A stretch of 64,000 nt of DNA from Cherax quadricarinatus (taxonomy: Eukaryota > Arthropoda > Malacostraca > Decapoda > Parastacidae). Positions within the stretch are counted from its first letter, which is position 1; every line of letters starts with the position of its first letter. Below the pieces are notes generated by a model. It saw only the letters and a program-made list of their open reading frames with translations, was not told the DNA's origin and did not search any database. Positions 12,294 through 23,589 of this stretch are shown in pieces. Location of the stretch: positions 86,001 through 150,000 of the forward strand of contig NW_027195536.1 of assembly GCF_038502225.1 (NCBI RefSeq), read 5' to 3'. Both the position numbers and the translations under genes were made by a program.

Positions 12294-12655
12294 TGGCGTG
12301 TTCTCGGCCGGCCGAGATGCTGCCGCCGGCATATCCTGCCAACGGCAGGCATGTTCCGGCACGTACCAGACATGTTCCATCCAGTTTCCGGCCGCCCGGA
12401 ACATACCCGAGGGAACGGAGTGAATTTAAGCACAAACGGCACTGAAATAACTAATAACAAGTGTCTTCGTCAGTGCTTCTGCTGACATAACTAAGATTAA
12501 GTGTCTTCCACAGTGCTGTTGCTCGAGATTTTTCTTGGGTTATCCTGAGTAGTTCTTCACCAGAGCTGAGAGGAAACTTGCTTGCAGTCACTTCGAGCCC
12601 CATCTCATCAAGAGGGTAAGGCGGTGACTTGCTTGCTTGTTCACCCCTCTCATCC
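12294..12655. mobile_element. GC-rich insertion in the 20-bp array, possibly a solo LTR
   Basis: About 360 bp of non-repetitive, CpG-rich sequence splits a 20-bp array. It contains the perfect palindrome TCTCGGCCGGCCGAGA at 12301-12316, a TTTAAG box near 12425 and an arthropod initiator-like TCAGTG near 12470. TG...CA ends can be drawn, but I could not fix a target-site duplication because the flanks are themselves repeats. A solo LTR is one reading; an unrelated insertion is the other. Confidence 0.3.
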
Positions 12656-12712
12656 CCATTGTCACTAAACTGCTGACAGTGTCACTAAACTGCTGACAGT
12701 GTCAGCAGTGAC
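12656..12712. repeat. 20-bp minisatellite, resumed
   Basis: Nearly three more copies of the GTCACTAAACTGCTGACAGT unit after the GC-rich insertion. Confidence 0.9.
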
Positions 12713-12927
12713 ACAACAATGTTTTGTTATATAAATCATCATTATCCTGCCATAAACAATCATTATTATCATCACCTACAAAGCCGCGGTAAATCCGTAT
12801 GGGCCACTCATCTACGACAAAAGCGATAAAACATCTTCAATACATGAGAGAACAAGTGTGGAGATAAACACCTGCAACACCCGTCACTTCTCACACTATT
12901 ATCTCCACTAATACACCTCAAATATAT

Positions 12928-13155
12928 CTACAAAATACCTCTGGCTTCTCCACCTTCATTTTCGGGCGACGTCTCCATCTCTTCCCACCAAATATGACAC
13001 AAAAACCCGCAATAAACCAGGAAAATAACGGCCAGGATGATGGTGTCCAGCCTGACAATGTTGTTGATGCTTGAAGGGCCACCACAGCCACCACTCTCAC
13101 CAAGAATTTTGTCCTTATTTAGCCAGTCTGGGGGGGGAGGGGTGATATCCACTCT
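12928..13155 (-). CDS. Possible small exon encoding a membrane-spanning peptide
   Basis: A minus-strand open segment of about 75 codons ends in TAG at 12928. It begins after a TTTTAG that could serve as a splice acceptor; the nearest in-frame ATG lies late in the segment, so any coding use would need an upstream exon. The product would have a Pro-rich start (ITPPPPDWLNKD), a Gly/Ser patch, a hydrophobic helix (TIILAVIFLVYCGFLCHIWW) and an acidic end (MEDTSP-like, Glu-rich). The hydrophobic stretch of about 20 residues flanked by charges looks more protein-like than nearby noise. I recognise no family. Chance ORF is the alternative. Confidence 0.25.
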   Translation of the reverse strand, partial: RVDITPPPPDWLNKDKILGESGGCGGPSSINNIVRLDTIILAVIFLVYCGFLCHIWWEEMETSPENEGGEARGIL

Positions 13156-13159
13156 AAAA

Positions 13160-13417
13160 TTAATTCATTTGTGTCCTAGATGGTGTATTGATTTTGTGGA
13201 AATAAGTCAAGGGCTATAATGGGGGGTAAATAAGGGAGTAAAATGTAAATAAGTTACCTTTTTGGGTTGTCTTGTTCCCTCCAAGAATGAATGTTACAGT
13301 GGTTTTTTGTGGGTATGTTAAATAAGTTTATTTAGTTATAAACAAATACAGTTACACTGATTATCATACATAACAGTATAGGTGTACAGTACCTAGGATA
13401 ACCTAAAAAAAAGTCAC
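13160..13417. other. No recognised feature
   Basis: Unique sequence between the small exon candidate and the next array. Confidence 0.4.
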
Positions 13418-13901
13418 AGTGACTTATTTCCATTCATGTGGAAATGAGTCAAGGACCACAATGAAAATAAATCAGGGACCACAATGAAAATAAGCCAAGG
13501 ACCCAAATGGAAACAAATCAAGGACCACAATGAAAATAAATCAAGGACCACAATGGAAATAAGTCAAGGACCCAAATGGAAATAAGTCAAGAACTGCAAT
13601 GGGAATAAGTCAAGGACCACAATGAAAATAAATCAAAGACCACAATGGAAATAAGTCAAGGACCCAAATGGAAACAAATCAAGGACCACAATGAAAATAA
13701 ATCAAGGACCACAATGGAAATAAGTCAAGGACCCAAATGGAAATAAGTCAAGAACTGCAATGGGAATAAGTCAAGGACCACAATGAAAATAAATCAAAGA
13801 CCACAATGGAAATAAGTCAAGGACCCAAATGGAAACAAATCAAGGACCACAATGAAAATAAATCAAGGACCACAATGGAAATAAGTCAAGAAGCACAATG
13901 G

Positions 13902-13902
<1 letters not shown>
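13418..13902. repeat. 23-bp minisatellite with 161-bp higher-order repeat
   Basis: The unit AATGGAAATAAGTCAAGGAC plus CAC repeats about 20 times with ordered variants. AATGAAAATAAATCAAAGAC recurs at 161 bp (13621 and 13782), which is seven units. The adjacent run of (AAT)n starts at about 13904. Confidence 0.9.
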
Positions 13903-13903
<1 letters not shown>

Positions 13904-13972
<69 letters not shown>

Positions 13973-14001
13973 GTAATAATAATATAATAATAATAATAAT
14001 A

Positions 14002-14080
<79 letters not shown>
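13904..14080. repeat. (AAT)n microsatellite
   Basis: About 175 bp of AAT/ATA triplets with a few single-base interruptions, directly upstream of the RT-RNase H LINE remnant. Confidence 0.95.
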
Positions 14081-14149
14081 CTTTATTACTTTGTAAAGGT
14101 TACAATGTGTAATTATAATTTTGATTTGCTAAGTACAAAGGTAGCCACT

Positions 14150-17095
14150 ATCATGCGCTCCCTAAATCATGGACCAACAGCCTCATTATTGCCATTCCGA
14201 AGCCCAATCAACAAAACTCATTTCGCCCAATATCCCTTACTAGCTGCCTGTGTTAAACATTCGAAAGGACGATTCTTAATCGTCTTATGCACAGAATTAA
14301 GCAATTTTTGTCTCCCCGGTTGCATGGCTTCATGCATGGAAGGAGTGTGCATCATTGCGTTACCACCTTTCTCACTCTGCACACTGACAGCTCATACACT
14401 ACCTTCCTTGACCTTAAATCCGCTTTTGATGTAGCCAACCAACATGTAATCGTTAGTGAACTTGCCAGAATGGATGTTGGAGGATGGCTTCTCCGCTGGA
14501 TTAAAGGTTACCTGTCCAACAGAAAGTCGTCTGTGTTGTTCCAGGAACATAGAAGTGTAACTAAAGATTTTGAATTCGGAACCCCACAGGGAGGTGTGCT
14601 TAGTCCCACCCTTTTCAATATTCTGATTAATGCCTTACTTAATGCTATGCCTAGCCAGTCCCATCATTATATGGTTAGTTTTGCTGATGATATAATGATT
14701 CACACCACCGGATTCTCCAACACCCAAAACATCCTTAACCATGTACTAGCCTCGTGTCAGGACCTGGGATTAATAATCTCAGGGGACAAAACAAAGATAC
14801 TCAACAGGCGTACTCCTCGACGGAGAGGCACAGTTCGTCAGACCCAGTTGCATGATGAGTCTTGTGGAAAATACTGAATGTTTTCCGGAAATACGGTAAT
14901 TTATTGGTAAATAGATGGCCTATATTGTATTTAATAAAAATTATGTTATCTAAAATGGGAAACCCTGCGCCTGCGCAGAAGAGACTCGCCATTGTTGTTT
15001 GAATTGAGTAACAGACATTAGTTAATAATGTGAAGAATTTTCGTGCTCTAGAGGTAAAATTGGGTTGACACCTCTCAAATAGGAGGCGAAATTGTTGGAT
15101 ATGCATTCCTGCATAAATTGAGATATCAGACGGCTGGGCAAGACAGCTCCAGGAATCTAAGATAAGCTATCTAGATTCGTGTTATAATTCTGGCCAGTAT
15201 TTTCATTAATTTAGTTAGTGAGGTTTTCTGAGTATGATACACCTTGATCTCTAGTCAAACTGGTGAGTGATTTTAAGATATTCTCCTTCTGTTATGTATA
15301 TGTGTATATATATAATCATTTATTATTTTTAATATACAGTCCACAAATTTATATATTTACCAGCATTCCTGGTGATACATATTATATTTGTAATTAATGG
15401 GTCCAGAGCAACTTGTGGATATGACAGTGGTAGGTATTGAAGGGGGACATTTTTTGCGACCTAGGTGTCCCAAATTCCTACTTGTCTAACTGATAAATAA
15501 TAATTATCTTTGTTCATTTACTGTTATGTACATAATGATACATTCAGATAAATGTAATTTTCCACAGGTCTCTTCTAGATTATGTAAGCAGATACAGGTA
15601 TCTAGGCTTTGAGGTCCCACTACTTGGACCTGTTGTAATGAGACTTTGTCGCCAATACAAAGAAAGGATGAGAGCACTTAGAGTTGTGGCAGGGTTTCAT
15701 CCCAGGTATGGAGCTAATGTTAAAATTGTGAAAATGATGTATCTTGCTTATATTAGATCATTGGTTGATTATGCGGCGCCACTACTTGCACTCAGGTCTG
15801 ACTGGAAGCTTGGAGGGCTGGAAAAACTGCAAAACGAAGCAATGAGGATCGTCCTAGGATGCCCTCATACTGCCAAAATTTTAAATATGCGGAAAGAACT
15901 TAATATTCCAAGCATTAGAGATCATGTTACTGAAAGATATATCCTTATTGGGGTCAATATGCTTAGGTTAGCCCATTCAAACCCCTGCACAGAAGCCCTC
16001 CAAACTTTCCTCAGCACTGGTGAACATCCTTCCAGATGGAATAAAAAAAACTGGAACCGACCTCCGCATGAACCAACTACATAATCTATGTCAAGTTAGA
16101 CAACAGAGACACTTCCCTGCTCCATGGGATATTACCCCATTCCAAACTACCATTCCTCCATTTCCCCCCAAAACTCTTCTTAAATCACAACCAAAGCTTT
16201 GTCTTGAAGCCAAACATGATGCCTTAAGCTGTATTGATAACTTAGTCACACAGAACACTCTTTCACAAATTATTTACGTTGATGGTTCTGTTCACCAGTC
16301 AACTGGTGCAGCTGGTAGCGCTGCTGTTGTCATTCAGAGTGATGGCTCTCATAAAGAAATTGGAGCATGCATCAATAACTGGGCCTCTACCCTTCAGACA
16401 GAACTGTTTGCCACACTCCTTGCACTCAAATGCGTCCATGTATCTAAGGTTGACACTTTAATTGTAACTGATTCTCTGTCATACATAAATGCTCTCAACT
16501 CATTAAATAAAATTGTGGCATGCTTGTGTCAGGAGCCAGACATAGGTATGGTAAGAATGTGGCAGTGGAGTCAGAGCGCATGTGCTGTGGATTCCACCTC
16601 ACATTGGTCTTCAGATGCATGATAGAACTGATAAATTGACTAAGCTGTATGCTTTCAAAGAGGGGGTAGATTACAATCTTGGGTTGTCAGTTAGCAGTTT
16701 GAGAGCAATAATACGAAAAGAATTTCAATTGAACTTTATTGACTTAAGACTTAGGGAAATTGACACAAGTCAGTCCATCTATCATCATTCCATCATGCAG
16801 GAGGAGCCACATGTCTATGGTGCATCCAACAAGATAAGCAGACTCTTGGATGTCACTACCGCCCAGCTCCGGCTGGGTTACAAGTATCTATGGCAGGTTA
16901 AATCACCACCGCCAGATGGACTATTGTCACACCTTGCGTCATTATGTACTGGAGTGTAATCAAATTAATGAATTTAGAGACAACTCACTCAGAAATGTTT
17001 AAGAAATGGCAAAGTATTTTATACACAGAGGTATATTACAGACCATTCTGGAGAAATACCCTGACTTTGCTAGCTGTAAATAATGCATTACCACG
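14150..17095 (+). pseudogene. RT-RNase H LINE (I-superfamily type), split by an LTR-like insertion
   Basis: Motifs in order: FRPISLTSCLC (about 14218), a TAA stop at 14254-14256, the palm A segment FLDLKSAFD (about 14409), GTPQGGVLSPTLFN (about 14579), and the catalytic FADDI box (about 14682). A 704-bp insertion at 14863-15566 interrupts it. The frame then resumes with YRYLGFEV, passes through a C-terminal RT segment, and reaches an RNase H domain: YVDGS (about 16274), TELFA (about 16400), VTDSLSY (about 16466) and a frameshifted PPHIGLQMHDRTDKL (about 16589-16640). A Cys/His tail segment (HYVLEC) is recognisable near 16930 in another frame. RT plus downstream RNase H is typical of the I superfamily. 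It is non-functional through stops and frameshifts. Confidence 0.8.
14863..15566. mobile_element. 704-bp solo LTR-like insertion
   Basis: The ends are exact inverted repeats, TGTGGAAAAT (14863-14872) and ATTTTCCACA (15557-15566), with TG...CA termini. The flanking five bases are AGTCT (left) and GGTCT (right), a 5-bp duplication with one mismatch. Removing the insertion and one duplication rejoins the host LINE in frame (DES then LLDYV). It contains TTTAATAAAAATT near 14920 and a TATATATATAA box near 15305. A solo LTR is favoured; a short inverted-repeat DNA transposon is the alternative. Confidence 0.6.
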
Positions 17096-18170
17096 TGTGT
17101 GTGTGTGTGTGTACTCATCTAGTTGTACTCACCTAGTTGAGGTTGCAGGGGTCGAATCCGAGCTCCTGGCCCCGCCTCTTCACTGATCGCTACTAGGTCA
17201 CTCTCCCTGAACCGTGAGCTTTATTATACCTCTGCTTAAAGCTATGTATGGATCCTGCCTCCACTACATCGCTTCCCAAACTATTCCACTTACTGACTAC
17301 TCTGTGGTTGAAGAAATACTTCCTAACATCCCTGTGATTCATCTGTGTCTTCAACTTCCAACTGTGTCCCCTTGTTACTGTGTCCAATCTCTGGAACATC
17401 CTGTCTTTGTCCACCTTGTCAATTCCTCTCAGTATTTTGTATGTCGTTATCATGTCCCCCCTATCTCTCCTGTCCTCCAGTGTCGTCAGGTTTATTTCCC
17501 TTAACCTCTCCTCGTAGGACATACCTCTTAGCTCTGGAACTAGTCTTGTTGCAAACCTTTTCACTTTCTCTAGTTTCTTTACGTGCTTGGCTAGGTGTGG
17601 GTTCCAAACTGGTGCCGCATACTCCAATATGGGCCTAACGTACACGGTGTACAGGGTCCTGAACGATTCCTTATTAAGATGTCGGAATGCTGTTCTGAGG
17701 TTTGCTAGGCGCCCATATGATGCATCAGTTATTTGGTTGATGTGCGCTTCAAGAGATGTGTCTGGTGTTATACTCACCCCAAGATCTTTTTCCTTGAGTG
17801 AGGTTTGTAGTCTCTGGCCCCCTAGACTGTACTCTGTCTGCTGTCTTCTTTGCCCTTCCCCAATCTTCATGACTTTGCACTTGGAGGGATTGAACTCCAG
17901 GAGCCAATTGCTGGACCAGGTCTGCAGCCTGTCCAGATCCCTTTGTAGTTCTGCCTGGTCTTCGATCGAGTGAATTCTTCTCATCAACTTCACGTCATCT
18001 TCAAACAGGGACACCTCAGAGTCTATTCCATCCGTCATGCCGTTCACAAATACCAGAAACAGCACTGGTCCTCGGACTGACCCCTGTGGAACCCCGCTGG
18101 TCACAGGTGCCCACTCTGACACCTCGCCACGTACCATGACTCGCTGCTGTCTTCCTGACAAGTATTCCCT
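17096..18170 (-). pseudogene. 5'-truncated CR1-like LINE copy (copy E), mutated
   Basis: On the minus strand it encodes the last third of the CR1-like ORF2 shared with the 55-64 kb copies, ending at 17193 with a 3' UTR and GTGTACTCATCTAG next to a TG run at 17097-17113. The frame is open over about 325 residues, but key residues are changed: PQGSVRGP instead of PQGSVLGP, and LFEDDVKL instead of LFADDVKL at the catalytic box. The C-terminal DVRKYFFNHRVVSKWNSL block is intact. The 5' break (about 18166, REYLSGRQQ) also adjoins TG-rich sequence. Confidence 0.85.
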
Positions 18171-18297
18171 GTGTGTGTGTATATGTGTGTGTGCGTGCTT
18201 GTGTGTATGCATATATTTGTACGCTCGTGTGCATATGTCTCTGCGTGCGCCCTCGTGTGTGTATGTGTGCGCACATGCGCTTGTGTGGGTGTATGAC
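18170..18297. repeat. Degenerate TG-rich microsatellite
   Basis: TGTG-rich sequence with interruptions directly at the 5' break of LINE copy E, matching the pattern of TG/CA runs at both ends of every copy of this LINE. Confidence 0.75.
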
Positions 18298-18583
18298 CCT
18301 CTTAATATTTGTATTTATAACTCATTACAATTGTGACCAGGTGTGGATGTATCAGTGGCTCATTACTTTGTAATTTGTTCATGACTGTAACCATGTATAG
18401 GAGTGAGGCTGATTCATTACCTTCGTAAGTTGCCATGATTGTGACCAGATCTACCTGGAGTTCATTACCTTTGTAACTTTGTAACTTTGGGGTCCAGTCC
18501 CTGGATCCATTATGTACCTCTGTAATCTTTTGACTACCGCCCACAGGATGGGTATTGGGTGCATAATAAAGATATTAAACTAA
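18298..18583 (+). mobile_element. Probable LINE 3' untranslated end
   Basis: The block contains ACTACCGCCCACAGGATGGG followed by GTGCATAATAAAGATATTAA, an AATAAA signal near the end. I associate it with a dispersed decapod LINE 3' UTR, from recollection rather than alignment. No coding sequence is present. Confidence 0.35.
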
Positions 18584-18866
18584 CTTGTGTAGTGTAGTGT
18601 TGTGTAATGCAGCACAGTGTTGAGTAGCATAGTGCAGTGTTGTGTAGTGCAGTAATGTGTAGTGTTGTGTAGTGCAGTATAGTGTTGTGTAGTATTGTTT
18701 AGTGTAGTACAGTGTTGCATAGTGTTGTTTAGTGTAGTGCAGTGTTGTTTAGTGTAGTTCAGTGTTGTGCAGTGCAGTGTTTTGTAGTTTAGTATTGTGT
18801 AGTTTAGTGTAGTGCAGTGTTGCATAGTATTGTTTAGTATAGTGCAGTGTTGTATAGTACTATAAC
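18584..18866. repeat. GTGTAGTGTTGT-type degenerate tandem repeat
   Basis: Five-base-period GTGTA/GTGCA/GTGTT sequence of about 280 bp. Confidence 0.9.
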
Positions 18867-20085
18867 ACAGCACTATCTCCACTATAACACAACACTATCT
18901 TCACTGTAACACAGCACTATTTTCACTATAACATAGCACTATCTTCACCACAACAAATCACTATCTTCACTAAAACACAACACTATCTTCACAACAACAC
19001 AGCACTATCTTCACTTTAACACATCACTATCCTCACTATATAACACAGCTCTATCTTCACTATAACACACCACTATCCTCACTGTATAGCACTATCTTCA
19101 CTATAACACCGCACTATCCTCACTATATAACAGCACTATCTTCACTATAACACAGCTCTATCCTCACTGCATAACACAGCACTATCTTCTCTATAACACA
19201 GCACTATCCTCACTATATAACAGCACTATCTTCACTATAACACAGCACTATCCTCATTGTATAACACAACACTATCTTTACTATAACACAACACTATCCT
19301 CACTATAACACAGCACTATCTTCACTATAACCCAGCACTTTCTTCACTTTTGCACTGCACTATCTTCACTATAACACAGCACTATCTTCACTATCTAACA
19401 CAGCACTTTCTTCACTATATAATATAACACTATCTTCACTATAACGCAGCACTATCTACACCATAACACAGCACTATCTTCACTATAACACAGCACTATC
19501 TTCACCATAACAAATCACTGTCTTCACTATAACACAGCACTATCTTAACTATAACATAGTACTATCCTCACTATATAACACAGCACTATCTTCACTATAA
19601 CACAGCACTTTGTTTACTATCACAAATCACTATCTTCACTATAACACTGCACTATCTTCAGTATCTAACACAGCACTATCATCACTATATAATATAACAC
19701 TATCTTCACTATAACACAACACTATCTTCACTATATAACACAGCACTATCATTATATAACAGAGCACTATCTTCACTGTAAAACAGCAGTATTTTGACTA
19801 TAACACAGCACTATCTTCACTATAACACAACACTATCTTCACTATAACACAGCACTATCTTCAGTATATAACACAACACTATCTTCGTTATGACACAGGA
19901 CTATCTTCGCTATAACACAGCACTATCTTACCTGTAACACAGCATTATCCTCACTATATAACTCAGAACTATCTTCACTATAACACAGCACTATCTTCAC
20001 TATAACACAACATTATCTTCAATATAGCACAGCACTATCTTTTCTATAGCACATCACTATCTTCACTGTGTAACACTGTATAACA
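18867..20085. repeat. 22-bp minisatellite array, degenerate
   Basis: The unit CTATAACACAGCACTATCTT plus CA repeats about 55 times with frequent small indels (CTATATAACA variants). It ends at the 3' break of the LINE at 20090-22258. Confidence 0.9.
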
Positions 20086-20089
20086 TTTC

Positions 20090-21323
20090 ATTCTCTTTCT
20101 CAGTAAGAACTCCATAGTTATTTTTAAGGGGACCCATCTTATCTGTATCTTGTGTTCTATACACCTAGAAAAACTTTTAGGGTTAGATTTCGAATCCCAA
20201 CAACTTTAATTTCATAGTCCCTTATAGCTTTTCTTATCCCCTTTTTAACGTCCCTCTTAATATTAATATACTGATTCATAAGAAGACCCTCACCTCTTTT
20301 GATACGCCTATGAATTCCTTTCTCCTGCCCTAAAAGATATTTGAGTCTATTATTCATCCATTTTGGTTCATTTCTATTCGATCTAATTTCTTCATATGGG
20401 ATTAATGTTCTTTGGGCAGCATGTAAAGTGTTCAGAAAACTCTCATATCGATAGCTCTCTTCGTTACCCCAGTCAACAGATGACAAGTGTTCTTTAAGCC
20501 CATTGGAATCTGCTAAGCGAAAATCTGGGACCTTTACTGAGTTATCCCTACTATCATATTTCCATTCAATGCTAAACGTAATTGATTTATGTTTCGCTTT
20601 TGCCGAGTTCCTTTGTAATTTCTAAATTATTAATAAGGGTTTCTTTGTTTGCCAGAACCAAATCAAGCAGCTTATTTCCCCTTGTAGGCTCTGTCACAAA
20701 CTGCTTCAAAAAACAATCCTGAACTACTTCTAAGAAATCGTTAGATTCTAAATTCCCAGTCAAGAAATTCCAATCAATCTGACTAAAGCTGAAGTCCCTA
20801 GAATTACTACATTATTTTGCATTGTGGCCTTAACAATTTCCTCCCATAGTAGTCTCCCTTGGTCCCTATCTAAGTTTGGGGGACGGTATATCACACCTAA
20901 AATAAATTTTTCATGCCCCTCTGAAAATTCTATCCAGAGAGACTCTGTATGTGTTATTTCAGATTTTATACCCATTTTTATGCAACAGTTCAAGCGATCT
21001 CGGACATACAGTGGCACCCCACCCCCCATCCCGATACTTCTATCTACTTAGAACAATTTAGAACCCTGTATGTGACATTCAGCAGGCATGTCCCGATTTT
21101 TCGTATTGAACCACGTCTCAGTTAAGGCAAATACATCAATGTTACCTGCACTAGCAACTAATCTCAACTCGTCCATCTTATTCCTAGCAATACAACTATT
21201 TATGTAATATATATTTAAGAACCCTCCTTTCTCTTTACCCTTCCCGATGCTTTCCGTTATTCCACTATACTTATTACTGTTCTCGTCATTGTTAAGATTT
21301 ATAATTTCAAAGCCTAAATCCAT
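20090..21323 (-). pseudogene. CR1-like LINE ORF2: endonuclease and linker only, RT missing
   Basis: On the minus strand the sequence begins with the endonuclease start LNIYYINSC and DVFALTETWFN (catalytic Glu, about 21130). It continues with GGGVPLYVRDRLNC and FILGVIYRPPN. At the catalytic Asp box one G is missing, so LG-DF...QIDWNFL is read out of frame near 20795. The SDHKSI-like segment follows near 20575. The linker (WMNNRLKYLLGQEK, IRKAIRDYEIKV) runs to about 20160 and decays towards 20090, where the 22-bp array begins. The reverse transcriptase is absent, so the element is truncated at the minisatellite. Confidence 0.75.
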
Positions 21324-21371
21324 ATTTCGACACTATTTTCCATTTCTAAACCCATACTTCTAACTAGTCAT

Positions 21372-22258
21372 AGTTTAAAGTCCGAACAACACCCTTAACT
21401 GAGCTATCAAGAAAACCCACACCTGCCCTGGACAAGTGAACCCCATCCCTAGCATGCATGTCATTTCTACCATAGAAGTGGTCCCAGTTGTCATGGAATG
21501 GTACTGCATTATCCTTACAGTGTTTGTCCAACCAACAATTAATACCAATTGCTCTGGACAGTCATTCATTTCAAACATTCCTTCTTGGCAAAATGCCACA
21601 TATGACAGGGTGCATCCCCCTTCTTTTAATTTAGCCTAGAATTACTACATTATTTTGCATTGTGGCCTTAACAATTTCCTCCCATAGTAGTCTCCCTTGG
21701 TCCCTATCTAAGTTTAGGGGACGGTATATCACACCTAAAATAAATTTTTCATGCCCCTCTGAAAATTCTATCCTTTTAACTAAATCTCCAATTATACGCT
21801 TGCCTACATCATTGCCTCCAGCACTGAGGCAGATAATAGGATTCATCCCAGGATTCCAATCCATCCCCATGAAAGCAAACTCTCTGTCTCCTACTCCTAT
21901 CCTTAAAGCAGATGGCCTTATCCATGTATCTAACCTGGCTATCCCCAACAACAATAATGTTTTTACCTTCCTTGGCGTCGTTTGTCGTGATGTTCCCAGT
22001 AGTCGACTCACATTCATTGGGTAGCATGGAGAATGGGTTTGGTGTTTCCACAACAGTTTCCAGGATCTTTGTTGATTCTACCTCTCCATCCATCCTCTTG
22101 AACCTTAACTTTGTCCCATGCTTTCCAGCCACTGTCCAGGTTCCTTTCTTGGCTTGAGGATTCTCAACAGGAAGATTACTACGAATCTTCTTGTTTTCGT
22201 CAGTCAGTAGCTGTATCTCAAGCTTAGCCACCCTTAGTTCTTCCTTTAGCCGCTGTTA
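21372..22258 (-). pseudogene. LINE ORF1 with SGNH-esterase domain, interrupted
   Basis: On the minus strand the N-terminus is a coiled-coil-like LRVAKLEIQLLTDENKK segment. An SGNH hydrolase core follows: block I IIVVGDSQVRYMD (about 21955), block III-like SAGGNDVGKR (about 21810), and the catalytic DGVHLS box near 21430, preceded by VPFHDNWDHFYGR. SGNH esterases are known in ORF1 of CR1-clade LINEs. At least one frameshift (about 21850-22050) and a 139-bp foreign insertion (21635-21773) break the frame. It lies 5' of the endonuclease remnant in the same orientation, so the two are one element. Confidence 0.75.
21635..21773 (-). other. 139-bp duplicate of the endonuclease segment inside ORF1
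   Basis: This block matches 20797-20935 at a constant offset of 838 bp with one visible difference (TTTAGGGG against TTTGGGGG). It has the same orientation but sits inside the esterase ORF1. The ends are sharp: CCTAGA at one side, TATCC at the other. Confidence 0.9.
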
Positions 22259-22839
22259 GAGTTGCTCAGATACACAGGGAGCGAGTAGTAGTAAGTAGTA
22301 GTAATGATATAAGTTGTAGTAGTAGTAGAAATACAATATTGTAGAAAAATTAACTTGCACACGAGTAAAAGGATATGAAAGCTATTACTTTGGCAGCAAA
22401 AAAAAATCTGTCTAGCCCTGTCATCTTCCTGGTGTAACAGTTGTACTCTCCTTCAGTCCATAATGTGAGAATGACAGTAGTGATGGACAGCACATGCATT
22501 GCTGATTTTATCCCTACTGCTGGCATAGTTTCCTGATGGAGTGTCCGAGGGTCTCGTCAGGTCTTCCTGACACATTTTATAGCTTTTCACCATAGGTTAT
22601 ATTGTATAATCCTGCTGTGTGTGTTTAAGACTTCTGAAGATCTTCTCCATAGTTTTGGTGGTAAAGACTGCTACATAACTGTTGGCTTTTTGAAGGCGAA
22701 TATTCCAATGAATTGGCAAATATTTCAATGAATTCTTGTTCTTCTAACAGATATTATCACTGCTAATGTGAGTGTCAGAAAAAAGTAACTTATCACTACC
22801 TGCTTGGTTTTGAGGTCAAGGTGTATCGTTTATGGATTT
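22259..22839. other. No recognised gene
   Basis: A GTAGTA-type microsatellite at about 22285-22330 and otherwise unique sequence. It may belong to the Penelope-like remnant that follows. Confidence 0.4.
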
Positions 22840-23570
22840 TTTTAACCATCTTTGATGAGCAAGAAATTAAGAAAAGATAAGGAACCACATCTTTCTTATT
22901 CTAGTGTGAAATATATGGAGGATTCAAACATGTTCAGCGAGGTTGACAGGCTTGGAAACAATGACCAAGATGTCATTCATATATATAAGACAAATGTTGA
23001 GTCTTGGGAAAATATACTTCAAGTGGTCCGTCGTATCGTGTTCTAAATAGATTGCTAAATCTACACTGAAGGCTGACCGCTCAACTATTCCATTGATGAA
23101 GAAGCCACTAGTTCCGAAAAGTGTCCTTTAATAAATGTTCTGTGTGTTTTTGAATACATTCAGTTTACATTTTGTAACTGTTATTGCCGAATTAGAAAAG
23201 AAACTTGATACGGGAATCAAAGAGGTCAGTGAAAAACCAGATCATGAAGAGGTCAGATGAGGTTTGCTGAGACAGATCTGCAAAGACCTCAAATTATTTG
23301 ATCGATGGAGGCCTAAATGAAGATGGAGGTAACGTCTAAGCCAGTAATTTCTTGGTCTTAATGCCCACATTGGTGAGTCTAGAGAACAAGTTTCTAAAGT
23401 GTCGTACTTGTTCTGTAAGCTGGTGACAGATCCAAACATTTTGGATAGATGTTTTGACAATACACCTGCCAATTTGTGAGGTGCGATACAAATGACTGAT
23501 GCAATAAATGCAGTGTCAAGGATAAAACCAACAATGCAGGTGTAATCCATTGCATCCTTTATTTCCACAT
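22840..23570 (-). pseudogene. Penelope-like RT remnant
   Basis: On the minus strand about 23300-23560 reads APHKLAGVLSKHLSKMFGSV, then with a frame change FRNLFSRLTNVGIKTKKLLA. This recalls the segment of Penelope-like RTs before the first catalytic Asp (an NV..K.KKLASLDV pattern). At about 22935-23010 it reads IYMNDILVIVSKP, which fits the YxDD box with D changed to N, followed by a degraded FT.E...LPFLD-like stretch. Many frameshifts and stops are present. A hammerhead-like fragment lies on the opposite strand at about 23085-23145. The assignment rests on motif order, not alignment. Confidence 0.45.
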
Positions 23571-23589
23571 CATGACTGGCAAAAACACA

